A stretch of DNA of 64,000 nt from Mesorhizobium sp. YIM 152430 (lineage in GTDB: Bacteria > Pseudomonadota > Alphaproteobacteria > Rhizobiales > Rhizobiaceae): NCBI RefSeq assembly GCF_029210365.1, contig NZ_JARGES010000046.1:186001-250000 (forward strand), written 5' to 3'. The position numbers and the translations under genes were made by a program. The notes beneath the pieces are model-generated. The model ran no database searches and was not told the origin of the DNA. It was given only the letters and a program-made list of their open reading frames with translations. Of the stretch, positions 52,543-61,689 are shown piece after piece; position 1 is the first letter of the stretch; every line of letters begins with the position of its first letter.

Positions 52543-53208
52543 ATGCGCATTCTGGTCGTCGAGGACGATAAGGATCTCAACCGCCAGGTCAGCGATGCGC
52601 TGGTCGATGCCGGCTATGTCGTCGATCGGGCATTCGATGGCGAGGAAGGTCATTTCCTCGGCGATACAGAGCCTTACGACGCCGTGATCCTGGATATCGG
52701 CCTGCCGCAGATGGACGGGATTTCGGTCGTCGAACGCTGGCGCCGCGACGGCCGGAAGATGCCGGTATTGATGTTGACCGCCCGTGACCGGTGGAGCGAC
52801 AAGGTGGCCGGCATCGACGCTGGCGCGGACGACTACGTCGCCAAGCCCTTTCACATTGAGGAGGTGCTGGCCCGCCTGCGGGCGCTCATCCGCCGCGCCG
52901 CCGGCCATGCCTCGTCCGAAATTTCCTGCGGTCCGCTGCGGCTCGACACGAAATCCTCAAAGGCCGATCTCGGCGGCGTGCCGTTGCGCCTGACATCGCA
53001 CGAATTCAGGCTGCTCGCCTATCTCATGCACCATATGGGCGATGTCGTCTCGCGTACGGAACTGGTCGAACATCTCTACGACCAGGATTTCGACCGCGAT
53101 TCGAACACGATCGAAGTTTTCGTCGGCCGGCTGCGCAAGAAACTCGGCGTCGACATGATAGAGACGGTGCGCGGCATGGGCTACCGGATGCGCGAGCCGG
53201 CCGCATGA
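52543..53208 (+). CDS. feuP: OmpR-family response regulator, FeuP-like
   Basis: A 221-residue response regulator. The receiver domain has acidic residues in LVVEDDK, phospho-acceptor Asp51 (VILDIGLPQMDG) and Lys in YVAKPFH. The winged-helix DNA-binding domain ends with DSNTIEVFVGRLRKKLGVD and ETVRGMGYRM. It is followed by its kinase 22 bp downstream. Rhizobial FeuP controls periplasmic cyclic glucan export and iron-related genes. Confidence 0.88.
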   Translation: MRILVVEDDKDLNRQVSDALVDAGYVVDRAFDGEEGHFLGDTEPYDAVILDIGLPQMDGISVVERWRRDGRKMPVLMLTARDRWSDKVAGIDAGADDYVAKPFHIEEVLARLRALIRRAAGHASSEISCGPLRLDTKSSKADLGGVPLRLTSHEFRLLAYLMHHMGDVVSRTELVEHLYDQDFDRDSNTIEVFVGRLRKKLGVDMIETVRGMGYRMREPAA

Positions 53209-53230
53209 GCCTGGGCGGGATCTCGCGCCG

Positions 53231-54625
53231 ATGATGCAACGGCGCCTGCGGCTCGGCTCGCTGACGGTCCGTGTCATCGCGTTCTCGACCCTCTGGGCGC
53301 TTCTGACGCTCGTCATCATCGCCACGGTCATCTCAACTCTCTTCCGGCAGGCGAGCGAGCGCGGTTTCGAAAGCCTTTTGTCCGCGCATCTGTTCAACCT
53401 GATCAGCACCGTCAGCGTCACGGAAGACGGCTGGTTGCAGGGCAACCCGAATCTCGGCGACCTTCGGTTCACGATCCCGCGCTCGGGCTGGTACTGGTCG
53501 GTCGAGCCCGTATCCGAGGGGCTGCGCGGCTCGCTGCGCTCGATCTCGATGATCGAAACGGTCGAGGCCCCGCCGACCGAAGAGGTGCCGTTCGACACCG
53601 ATTTCCAGCGCCGCTACATCGAAATGGGGCTCGACGAGGAATTCGTCGACGTGTTCGAAAGCGAGTTCGTGCTCGACGATGCCGGGCGCGTGGCGCGCTT
53701 TCGGGTGATGGGCAACAGGTCCGATCTCGAGGCCGAGATCGCCGATTTCGAACGCCAGCTCTACATCTATCTGGCGCTGTTCGGTTTCGGCATGATCGCG
53801 ATCAATGCGATTGCCATCTGGCTTGGCCTTCGACCGCTTTCGCGCGTGCGCCGCGCACTGGCGGAAATCCGCTCCGGCAGCGCACAGCGGCTGGACGGCA
53901 GTTTCCCGGCCGAGATCGCGCCGCTCGCCGACGAAACCAATGCCCTGATCGAAAGCAATCGGCGCATCGTCGAGCGCTCGCGCACGCAGGTCGGCAACCT
54001 GGCCCACTCGCTGAAGACGCCGCTGGCGGTGCTTCTCAACGAAGGCGCGGCGATGGGCGGGCACAAGGGCGGGCTGATCGTCGATCAGGCGACTGCCATG
54101 CAATCCCAGGTCGAACATTATCTGCAACGTGCCCGCGTGGCCGCGCAACGCGACAGCGTGCTGTTCCGCACGCCGGTCGTCGCGACGCTCGAAAGACTCG
54201 TGCGCGTTCTGTCCAAGCTCAACCGTCATCTCGACATTTCGCTCGACGCGCCCGATGAGGAAATCATCTTCAGCGGCGATAAGGAGGATTTCGAGGAACT
54301 GGTCGGCAATCTGCTGGAAAATGCCACCAAATGGGGTAAATCGGCAGTCATGGTTTCGGTGCGGCGCGACGGCGGCGACCGCAAGCCGGGTTTCGTTCTG
54401 ACGATCGAAGATGATGGCCCCGGCATTCCCGAAGACCAGGCGCGGCTTGCCATGAAACGCGGCCAGAGACTTGACGAGACGAAGCCGGGAACCGGCCTCG
54501 GCCTGTCTATCGTGGCGGACCTCGTGAAGGAATATGGAGGGTCGTTCGAACTCGGCCGTTCCCACCAAGGCGGGTTGAGCGCCGTGATCCGTTTGCAACG
54601 CCAGCGCGATGAACTTGCCGATTGA
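53231..54625 (+). CDS. feuQ: PhoQ-like sensor histidine kinase, FeuQ-like
   Basis: A 464-residue kinase with two membrane helices (residues 15-40 and about 175-200) enclosing a periplasmic sensor domain of roughly 130 residues. A HAMP-like linker and the H-box NLAHSLKTPLAVLLNEGAAM follow, then N and G boxes (ENATKWGKSA, IEDDGPGIPED, PGTGLGLSIVADL). Its sequence style and the preceding regulator match FeuQ. The partner is the regulator directly upstream. Confidence 0.87.
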   Translation: MMQRRLRLGSLTVRVIAFSTLWALLTLVIIATVISTLFRQASERGFESLLSAHLFNLISTVSVTEDGWLQGNPNLGDLRFTIPRSGWYWSVEPVSEGLRGSLRSISMIETVEAPPTEEVPFDTDFQRRYIEMGLDEEFVDVFESEFVLDDAGRVARFRVMGNRSDLEAEIADFERQLYIYLALFGFGMIAINAIAIWLGLRPLSRVRRALAEIRSGSAQRLDGSFPAEIAPLADETNALIESNRRIVERSRTQVGNLAHSLKTPLAVLLNEGAAMGGHKGGLIVDQATAMQSQVEHYLQRARVAAQRDSVLFRTPVVATLERLVRVLSKLNRHLDISLDAPDEEIIFSGDKEDFEELVGNLLENATKWGKSAVMVSVRRDGGDRKPGFVLTIEDDGPGIPEDQARLAMKRGQRLDETKPGTGLGLSIVADLVKEYGGSFELGRSHQGGLSAVIRLQRQRDELAD

Positions 54626-54722
54626 AAGTCGTGCCGATGACAAAGTTCGGCCAAGACCCTAGCTTATGCGTTGCTCGAAATCGACGCGGTCGCCGCGTTC
54701 AGCATGGGACGTTTCAGCTTAG

Positions 54723-55169
54723 ATGATCATCAGATTTGCAGGAATTTTGGCCGCTGGCCTGCTCGTGTCGGGATGCATGTCGTCGCCCTCGACCGGTGGA
54801 TCGGCGCTGGTCGGAGCATTTGCCAGCCCGATGGGTGCGGCCAGCGCGCAGCCCATGTCGGCCAGTATCGCCGAAGCGATGGCCGGTGGCCTGATCGGCC
54901 GCACGCTTGGCGAGAATCTCGACCGCGCCGACCGCCAACGAGCGCTCGAGGCTGAATATCGAGCGCTTGAATATACGGCCTCCGGCGAATCCGTTAGCTG
55001 GCAGGGAGATGGACGCTTGTCGGGACGGGTGATGGCAGCGCCGCCCTACCGCGTCGGGTCGCAGAACTGCCGACAATACACCCATACGGTCAGCCAGAAC
55101 GGCGCCGAGCGGGTCGGTCGCGGTACCGCCTGCCGCAACGAGGACGGAAGCTGGACGCCGCTCGTCTGA
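54723..55169 (+). CDS. 17-kDa surface antigen-like outer-membrane lipoprotein
   Basis: A 148-residue lipoprotein with signal sequence and lipobox LLVSGC. A glycine-rich middle (SIAEAMAGGLIGRTLGENLD) is followed by the C-terminal surface-antigen domain with NCRQYTHTVSQNGAERVGRG and CRNEDGSWTPLV, typical of the rickettsial 17-kDa antigen family. The Gly-rich segment may act as a membrane spanner. Role unknown, most likely in the envelope. Confidence 0.82.
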   Translation: MIIRFAGILAAGLLVSGCMSSPSTGGSALVGAFASPMGAASAQPMSASIAEAMAGGLIGRTLGENLDRADRQRALEAEYRALEYTASGESVSWQGDGRLSGRVMAAPPYRVGSQNCRQYTHTVSQNGAERVGRGTACRNEDGSWTPLV

Positions 55170-55236
55170 ACCGGCGATACGAAAGGCCGCATCCCGGCGC
55201 GATTGGCAATCGACCCGTCTGCCGATAGGAACGGGC

Positions 55237-56307
55237 ATGGTTTTCTGGATTGTCGCCGCAGCGTTGACCTTCGGGATATGTCTCGTGCTGCTTGCACCTC
55301 TGGCGCGCGGCCGGGCGGATGCGGCGGACAGCCGTGCCCATGAGATCGAGGTCTACAAGGACCAGCTTCTCGAGATCGACCGCGACACGGCACGCGGATT
55401 GATCAGTTCCGGTGAAGCCGAACTGGCGCGCGCTGAGATCGGCCGCAAGATCATCCGTCTTTCGGATGCGCGCGACGCGGCCGCATCGATGCCGCGATCG
55501 CATTCCCTCGCTCGTTGGATCGGGGCGCTCGCCATTTTGTCGCTGCCGCTGGTGAGTTGGGGACTCTATGCGGCGACCGGCTCGCCCGGTTATGCCGACC
55601 AGCCCTTGCAGGCCCGGCTCCACTCCGACCCGTCGCAGGCTTCCGTCGATGAACTGATCGCGCGGGCCGAAGCGCATCTTGCGACCAAGCCGGACGATGC
55701 GCGCGGCTGGGACGTGCTGGCGCCGATCTATCTGCGGCTTGGCCGCTATGCCGACGCAGCGACGGCCTTTGCGAATGCTTCGCGTCTCGACGAGCCGACC
55801 GCAGCCCGCCTTGCGGGCGAAGGTGAGGCGCTTGCGGCGGCTGCGAACGGACGGGTCACCGAGGACGCGCTGGCCCGCTTCGAACAGGCGCTGGCGCTTG
55901 CGCCGGACGATTTGCGAAGCCGCTATTTCGTTGCGCTGGCTGCCGATCAGGCGGGCAATGGCGACGAAGCCCGGCGGATGTGGCAGGACATGCGCGCCGA
56001 CTTGCCGGAGGGATCGCCCTGGCATGGTGTCATCGCTGCGGCGCTGGAAAGCGACGGCGCGGACATGCTCTCCGAACGATCCGAGGCCATCGAAGGAATG
56101 GTGGCGGGCCTTGCGGCGCGTCTGGAAGTCAATTCGAACGATGTGGACGGCTGGCAGCAACTGATCCGGTCCTACATGGTATTGGACAGGCCGCAGGAGG
56201 CGCAGTCGGCTTTGGAGCGCGCGCGGGACGCCTTAGGAGCCGGTTCGCCGGAAGCCGGCCATCTGGCGGCCTTCGGACTGTCGCTCGGCCTTGAAGTGGA
56301 ACGTTGA
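55237..56307 (+). CDS. ccmI: Cytochrome c biogenesis protein CcmI (CycH)
   Basis: A 356-residue CcmI: an N-terminal helix (VFWIVAAALTFGICLVLLAP), a cytoplasmic loop with the AHEIEVYKDQLLEIDRDTAR pattern, a second helix (IGALAILSLPLVSWGLYAAT) and a periplasmic TPR domain (WDVLAPIYLRLGRYADAATA). It binds apocytochromes c and presents them to CcmF/CcmH. First gene of the ccmI-ccmE-ccmF-ccmH operon, which corresponds to rhizobial cycHJKL. Confidence 0.92.
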   Translation: MVFWIVAAALTFGICLVLLAPLARGRADAADSRAHEIEVYKDQLLEIDRDTARGLISSGEAELARAEIGRKIIRLSDARDAAASMPRSHSLARWIGALAILSLPLVSWGLYAATGSPGYADQPLQARLHSDPSQASVDELIARAEAHLATKPDDARGWDVLAPIYLRLGRYADAATAFANASRLDEPTAARLAGEGEALAAAANGRVTEDALARFEQALALAPDDLRSRYFVALAADQAGNGDEARRMWQDMRADLPEGSPWHGVIAAALESDGADMLSERSEAIEGMVAGLAARLEVNSNDVDGWQQLIRSYMVLDRPQEAQSALERARDALGAGSPEAGHLAAFGLSLGLEVER

Positions 56308-56308
56308 G

Positions 56309-56752
56309 ATGGCGATGACGCGCAAGCAGAAGAGACTGGCGGTGATCGGCGGCGCTTTCGGCTTCCTCGCGCTGGCAACCACGCTGACGCTGGTCGCGCT
56401 CGGCCAAAAGGCCTCATATTTCTACACGCCCGCCGACGTCGCGGAAAAAGGCGTTGCCGCCGGCGAGCGCATCCGCCTTGGCGGTCTCGTCGCGACCGGT
56501 TCGATCGCGCGTGCCGGCGGGACGGATGTCAGCTTCGCCGTGACGGACCGGATCGACACGGTGACTGTTTCCTACAGCGGCATCCTGCCCGATCTTTTCC
56601 GCGAGGAGCAGGGCGTCATCGCGGAAGGATCGTTCGATGCGTCCGGCCACTTCATCGCCGACACCGTGCTCGCCCGCCACGACGAGAACTACATGCCCCG
56701 CGAGGTCGCTGACAGCATGAAGGCGCGCGGCATCTGGCAGGACAGGGAGTAG
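56309..56752 (+). CDS. ccmE: Haem chaperone CcmE (CycJ)
   Basis: A 147-residue CcmE that carries haem covalently to CcmF. It has an N-terminal helix (LAVIGGAFGFLALATTLTLV), the FYTPADVAEKGVAAGERIRL block, and the haem-binding His124 with Tyr128 in LARHDENYMP. Starts at 56291, 56309 and 56315 are in frame; 56309 avoids overlap with ccmI. Confidence 0.93.
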   Translation: MAMTRKQKRLAVIGGAFGFLALATTLTLVALGQKASYFYTPADVAEKGVAAGERIRLGGLVATGSIARAGGTDVSFAVTDRIDTVTVSYSGILPDLFREEQGVIAEGSFDASGHFIADTVLARHDENYMPREVADSMKARGIWQDRE

Positions 56753-56759
56753 GCGCGCC

Positions 56760-58754
56760 ATGATCGTCGAGATCGGACATTTCGCACTCGTGCTCGCCTT
56801 CGCGCTGTCGCTCGTGCTGTCGGTCGTCCCGCTCTTCGGAGCGCGCATCGGCGATTCCCGGCTGATGGGCATCGCCGAGCCCGCGTCGCTCTCCATCCTG
56901 GCGCTGATTGCGCTGTCCTTCGCAGCCCTGACGGTCGCCTATGTCCAGTCGGACTTTTCGGTCGCGAATGTCTGGGAGAATTCGCATTCGGCAAAACCGA
57001 TGCTCTACAAGATCACGGGCGTCTGGGGGAACCATGAAGGCTCGATGCTGCTGTGGATCCTGATCCTGGCGGCATTCGCGGGGCTGGTGGCAATCTTCGG
57101 CGGCAACCTGCCGGCGACGTTGCGCGCAAACGTCCTTGCCGTGCAGGGCATGATCGCGGCGGCCTTCCTGCTCTTCGTCCTGGCAAGCTCCAATCCGTTC
57201 GAGCGCATCAATCCGCCGCCGATAGAGGGGCAGGACCTCAATCCGATCCTTCAGGACATCGGCCTCGCGATCCATCCGCCGCTGCTCTATCTCGGCTATG
57301 TCGGCTTTTCGATCTGCTTCTCCTTCGCCGTTGCCGCCCTGATCGAAGGGCGCATCGACGCGGCCTGGGCGCGCTGGGTTCGGCCTTGGACGCTGGCGGC
57401 GTGGGCGGCGCTGACGGGCGGGATCGCCATGGGCTCCTACTGGGCCTATTACGAGCTCGGCTGGGGTGGCTACTGGTTCTGGGACCCTGTGGAGAATGCG
57501 TCGTTCCTGCCCTGGCTGTCCGGCACCGCCTTGCTCCACTCGGCCATCGTGATGGAAAAGCGTTCTGCGCTGAAGATCTGGACGGTGCTGCTCGCCATCC
57601 TCACCTTCTCGCTCTCTCTTCTCGGCACCTTTCTCGTGCGCTCGGGCGTGCTGACTTCCGTCCATGCCTTCGCGACCGATCCGACGCGCGGCGTCTTCAT
57701 CCTGATGATCCTGATCGCCTTCATCGGCGGTTCGCTGGCGCTGTTCGCCTTTCGCGCCTCCTCGCTGACGGCCGGCGGCATCTTCCATCCGATTTCGCGG
57801 GAAGGTGGGCTCGTCCTCAACAATCTCTTCCTGACGACGGCGGCGGCGACGGTCCTCATCGGCACGCTCTGGCCGCTTCTGGTGGAATCGGTGTCGGGCG
57901 AGAAGATTTCGGTCGGCGCGCCGTTCTTCAACATGACCTTCGGTCCGCTGATCGTGCCGCTCTTGCTCGCCGTTCCGTTCGGCCCGCTGCTCGCATGGAA
58001 ACGGGGCGATCTCTACGCGGCGAGCCAGCGGCTGTTCGTGGCGTTCGGGCTGTCGCTCGCGATCGCGCTCGCCACTTTCTTCATCGTCGATCGCGTCAGC
58101 GCGCTCGCAGCCTTCGGCATCGCGGTGGCGTTCTGGCTGGTCTTCGGCGCCGTGACCGATCTTGCGCTGAAGTCGGGCATCGGCAAGGTCTCTCCTTCGG
58201 TTGCGCTGCGCCGCTTCATCGGCCTGCCGCGCTCTGTTTTCGGAACCGCCTTTGCCCATGCTGGCCTCGGCCTGACGACGCTCGGCATCGTTGCGGTGAG
58301 CGCACTGGAAGTCGAGCGGATCGCCGTCATGCAGCCGGGCGACGCGATGGACGTTGCAGGTTACGAATTGCGCTTCGATGGACTGTTCCCGGTTCAGGGG
58401 CCGAACTTTACCGAAGAACAGGGCCGCTTCACCTATTCGGACCGTTCCGGCCGCGAGCGCGGCGAGATCGTTTCGTCCAAGCGTCTTTACACTGCGCGCC
58501 AGATGCCGACGACCGAAGCCGGCATCGCCTCGCGCGGCTTCAGCCAGCTTTATGTGGCGCTCGGCGACCGGGCGCCCGATGGCGGGATAGTCGTGCGCGC
58601 CTGGTGGAAACCGCAGGTGCTGTTCATCTGGATCGGCTGCGTGGCGATGATGCTCGGCGGCGCGATTTCGCTGCTCGACAGACGGCTGCGTGTCGGAGCG
58701 CCCGCCGCGCGTCGGGCCAGACCCGCCCGACCCGCCATCGAGCCGGCCGAATGA
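56760..58754 (+). CDS. ccmF: Haem lyase CcmF (CycK)
   Basis: A 664-residue polytopic membrane protein that attaches haem to CXXCH cysteines with CcmI and CcmH. The WWD-type haem-handling region reads [20 protein letters not shown], and the early [17 protein letters not shown] and later [19 protein letters not shown] segments are diagnostic. The length is normal. Its stop overlaps the ccmH start by 4 bp. Confidence 0.95.
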   Translation: MIVEIGHFALVLAFALSLVLSVVPLFGARIGDSRLMGIAEPASLSILALIALSFAALTVAYVQSDFSVANVWENSHSAKPMLYKITGVWGNHEGSMLLWILILAAFAGLVAIFGGNLPATLRANVLAVQGMIAAAFLLFVLASSNPFERINPPPIEGQDLNPILQDIGLAIHPPLLYLGYVGFSICFSFAVAALIEGRIDAAWARWVRPWTLAAWAALTGGIAMGSYWAYYELGWGGYWFWDPVENASFLPWLSGTALLHSAIVMEKRSALKIWTVLLAILTFSLSLLGTFLVRSGVLTSVHAFATDPTRGVFILMILIAFIGGSLALFAFRASSLTAGGIFHPISREGGLVLNNLFLTTAAATVLIGTLWPLLVESVSGEKISVGAPFFNMTFGPLIVPLLLAVPFGPLLAWKRGDLYAASQRLFVAFGLSLAIALATFFIVDRVSALAAFGIAVAFWLVFGAVTDLALKSGIGKVSPSVALRRFIGLPRSVFGTAFAHAGLGLTTLGIVAVSALEVERIAVMQPGDAMDVAGYELRFDGLFPVQGPNFTEEQGRFTYSDRSGRERGEIVSSKRLYTARQMPTTEAGIASRGFSQLYVALGDRAPDGGIVVRAWWKPQVLFIWIGCVAMMLGGAISLLDRRLRVGAPAARRARPARPAIEPAE

Positions 58755-59209
58755 TCGCGCGCTGGCTGATCCTTGTCTGGTTCGCATTCTGGACCGTCGC
58801 CGCCCATGCCGTGCTGGCCCCGAATGAGATGCTCGACGATCCGGCGCTGGAGGCGCGCGCGCGGGCGCTGTCGGCCGGATTGCGCTGCATGGTGTGTCAG
58901 AATCAGTCGATCGACGATTCCGATGCCGAACTTGCCCGCGACCTGCGCGTGCTCGTTCGCGAACGCATCGCCGCGGGTGACAGCGACGAAGCGGTGATGG
59001 ACTATGTCGTCTCGCGCTATGGCGAGTTCGTTCTGCTCAGGCCGACCTTCACGGCCCGCAATGCGCTTTTGTGGGGAATGCCGGTCATCCTGCTCGTCGG
59101 CGGCGGCGCATTCCTGATTCTTTCGGCACGCCGCCGCAGGACGAGTGCCGGCGGATTGAGCGACGAGGAAGCGCGCAGGCTCGACGATATTCTCGGACAC
59201 CGGGACTGA
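58751..59209 (+). CDS. ccmH: Cytochrome c maturation protein CcmH (CycL)
   Basis: A 152-residue CcmH with signal or anchor ([17 protein letters not shown]), the redox motif [11 protein letters not shown] (Cys46, Cys49), and a C-terminal membrane helix ([19 protein letters not shown]). It keeps apocytochrome cysteines reduced. Last gene of the ccm operon. Confidence 0.95.
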   Translation: MIARWLILVWFAFWTVAAHAVLAPNEMLDDPALEARARALSAGLRCMVCQNQSIDDSDAELARDLRVLVRERIAAGDSDEAVMDYVVSRYGEFVLLRPTFTARNALLWGMPVILLVGGGAFLILSARRRRTSAGGLSDEEARRLDDILGHRD

Positions 59210-59314
59210 CATTACGAAAGTTTCATGTCGGGGAAATGGCGCCGTAATGTCGCCGCGCCTATCTCTTGGTCCATGAGGTGCAATCGCACCATTCTCGATT
59301 CACGAGGGTTTATC

Positions 59315-60856
59315 ATGGACACAAATCGAACTTCTCCGATCAAGACACGCAAGCGCCGTCTTTTCGCGACCGCCGCTTCGCTCGCGCTTGCCGGCGCCAT
59401 CGGTTTCGGCGCCGTGACCACCGGCGCGCTGCCCGTTAGCGCCGAGGCCGTGCGCGTCGAGACGACGCAGCAGAACCCCGGCTTCGCCGACGTCGTCGAA
59501 CGCGTGTCGCCGGCGGTCGTTTCGGTGCGTGTCGATTCGCAGGTCGCTCCGGTTTCCGATCGCAGGCAGGGCTCGCCCTTCAGTGCTCCCGGCTTCGAGG
59601 ATCTTCCGCGCGACCATCCTCTCAACCGCTTCTTCAGAGAATTTCGCGGGCAGGACCGGCAGTCCGAAGGCCGTCGCGGCGGCCCGCGTGATCGTGCCGA
59701 GCGGGCGCGGCCATCTTCGCAGGGTTCCGGCTTCTTCATTTCGGCCGACGGCTATCTCGTGACCAACAACCACGTCATTCGCGGCGGCTCGGCCTATACG
59801 GTCGTGCTCGACGACGGGACCGAACTCTCGGCCGAACTCGTCGGTTCCGATCCGCGGACCGATCTTGCCGTGCTCAAGGTCGAGGAAGATCGCGAATTTA
59901 CCTATGTCGCCTTCGCCGACGACAGCAATGTGCGTGTCGGGGAATGGGTCGTGGCGGTCGGCAATCCGTTCGGGCTGGGCGGCTCGGTGACGGCCGGCAT
60001 CGTCTCGGCGCGTGGCCGCGACATCGGCGCGGGCCCCTATGACGATTTCCTGCAGATCGATGCCGCCGTCAATCGCGGCAATTCCGGCGGTCCCGCCTTC
60101 AATCTGAACGGCGAGGTCGTCGGCATCAACACCGCGATCTTCTCGCCGTCCGGCGGCAATGTGGGCATCGCCTTCGCCATCCCGTCATCGACGGCCGAAA
60201 CCGTCGTGTCGAGCCTGATCGAGAACGGCGCCGTCACGCGCGGCTGGCTTGGCGTGCAGATTCAGCCCGTCACCGACGAGATCGCCGAATCGCTGGGTCT
60301 CGAAAGCGCGCGCGGCGCACTGATCAGCCAGCCGCAGGCTGACGGACCGGCAGTGGCCGCCGGCATCCTGTCCGGCGATGTCGTGACGGCCGTGAACGGC
60401 CAGGCAGTCGCATCGCCCCGCGAACTTGCGCGCCTCGTCGGCAATCTGACGCCTGGCAGCACCGTCACCGTCGACATCTGGCGCAATGGCGAAACCCAGG
60501 AGGTCGAGGTGGAACTGGGCACGCTTCCCGGCGATGATCAACTCGCTTCGGTGACCCCGTCCGAAACCTCGCCCACTGGCGACGTCGCGCTGGCCGATTT
60601 CGGCCTGACGGTCATCCCGTCCGAAGACGGAAACGGTCTGCTCGTCACCGACGTCGACCCCGACAGCGCGGCCGCCGAGCGCGGCATCGAGCCAGGCGAC
60701 GTGATCGCCGCCGTCAACTCGCAGCCCGTGCGGTCGTCGCAGGACGTCTCGAACGCCGTTTCGTCGGCTGAGCAGGCCGGCCGCAGCGCCGTGCTCCTTC
60801 AGGTCAGCCGCGACAATTCGAACCGCTTCGTCGCGCTGCCGATCTCCCAAGGCTGA
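59315..60856 (+). CDS. degP: Periplasmic serine protease DegP/MucD (Do family)
   Basis: A 513-residue HtrA-family protease. A signal sequence (residues 14-40) precedes the trypsin-like domain: catalytic His in VTNNHVIRG, Asp in RTDLAVLKVE, Ser in RGNSGGPAFNL. Two PDZ domains follow (about 290-390 and 410-505). It degrades or refolds damaged envelope proteins. ATG at 59315 is used; the frame opens 30 codons earlier without signal-like sequence. Its place after the ccm operon is as in Sinorhizobium. Confidence 0.93.
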   Translation: MDTNRTSPIKTRKRRLFATAASLALAGAIGFGAVTTGALPVSAEAVRVETTQQNPGFADVVERVSPAVVSVRVDSQVAPVSDRRQGSPFSAPGFEDLPRDHPLNRFFREFRGQDRQSEGRRGGPRDRAERARPSSQGSGFFISADGYLVTNNHVIRGGSAYTVVLDDGTELSAELVGSDPRTDLAVLKVEEDREFTYVAFADDSNVRVGEWVVAVGNPFGLGGSVTAGIVSARGRDIGAGPYDDFLQIDAAVNRGNSGGPAFNLNGEVVGINTAIFSPSGGNVGIAFAIPSSTAETVVSSLIENGAVTRGWLGVQIQPVTDEIAESLGLESARGALISQPQADGPAVAAGILSGDVVTAVNGQAVASPRELARLVGNLTPGSTVTVDIWRNGETQEVEVELGTLPGDDQLASVTPSETSPTGDVALADFGLTVIPSEDGNGLLVTDVDPDSAAAERGIEPGDVIAAVNSQPVRSSQDVSNAVSSAEQAGRSAVLLQVSRDNSNRFVALPISQG

Positions 60857-60963
60857 CGCCGCGAAGTCGAAGGTCCAGGTCAGGGCGCGCTTTCAGATGC
60901 TCCGAGACTGCGCAATGGCTGGACGTCGGACCGGTTGACGTCCAAGACTATCGGCCGGTTCCG

Positions 60964-60998
60964 GCGGCGGCGGGTCCCCATCACCCGCCGTCGCTTTT
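60964..60998 (+). terminator. Terminator after degP
   Basis: GCGGCGGCGGGT (60964-60975) and ACCCGCCGTCGC (60983-60994) pair at 11 of 12 positions around a 7-nt loop, followed by TTTT. It separates degP from the next two-component pair. Confidence 0.75.
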
Positions 60999-61017
60999 AT
61001 CTGGAGACAGGCTGCCG

Positions 61018-61689
61018 ATGAAACTTCTGGTTATCGAAGACGATCGCGAGGCGGCCGAGTATCTCGAAAAGGCATTCGACGAGGCCGGTCATCGCGCCCA
61101 TATCGCCGCCGATGGCGAAACCGGCTATGCGCTGGCCAGTTCCGGCGAGTATGACGTCCTCGTCGTCGACCGCATGTTGCCGCGGCGCGACGGACTTTCG
61201 GTCGTTGCGGCCCTGCGCGCGCGCGGCAATGACACGCCTGTGCTGATCCTCTCGGCGCTCGGCGAGGTCGACGATCGCGTCACCGGCCTGCGCGCCGGCG
61301 GCGACGATTATCTGACCAAACCCTATGCCTTTTCCGAATTGCTCGCCCGCGTCGAGGTTCTGAAGAAGCGCGGGGGCTCGAAGGACGTCGAGACGGTCTA
61401 TCGCGTGGGCGATCTGGAACTCGACCGCCTGTCCCATTCGGTCAAGCGCGCGGCAAAGGAGATCGTTCTTCAGCCGCGCGAATTCCGGCTGCTCGAATAT
61501 CTGATGCGCCATGCCGGGCAGGTCGTGACGCGCACCATGCTGCTCGAAAATGTCTGGGACTATCATTTCGACCCGCAGACTAACGTCATCGACGTCCATA
61601 TCTCGCGCCTGCGCTCGAAGATCGAGCGGGACTTCGATACGCCCGTCCTGCATACGGTTCGCGGCGCCGGCTACATGCTGAAAGCCTGA
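61018..61689 (+). CDS. OmpR-family response regulator
   Basis: A 223-residue regulator with receiver (Asp51 in VLVVDRMLPRRDG, Lys in DYLTKPYAF) and winged-helix DNA-binding domain ending NVIDVHISRLRSKIERDFDT and TVRGAGYMLKA. CTGGAGACAGG precedes the ATG. Its stop overlaps the kinase start, so they form a pair. Targets unknown; in rhizobia the same pair lies between degP and glnE. Confidence 0.9.
   Translation: MKLLVIEDDREAAEYLEKAFDEAGHRAHIAADGETGYALASSGEYDVLVVDRMLPRRDGLSVVAALRARGNDTPVLILSALGEVDDRVTGLRAGGDDYLTKPYAFSELLARVEVLKKRGGSKDVETVYRVGDLELDRLSHSVKRAAKEIVLQPREFRLLEYLMRHAGQVVTRTMLLENVWDYHFDPQTNVIDVHISRLRSKIERDFDTPVLHTVRGAGYMLKA

Noticed and set aside
56652-58787. 711-codon minus-strand frame opposite ccmF
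   Set aside because: Very rich in Arg, Asp, Glu and Gln, as expected from the complement of a membrane protein gene; ccmF motifs on the other strand are unambiguous.
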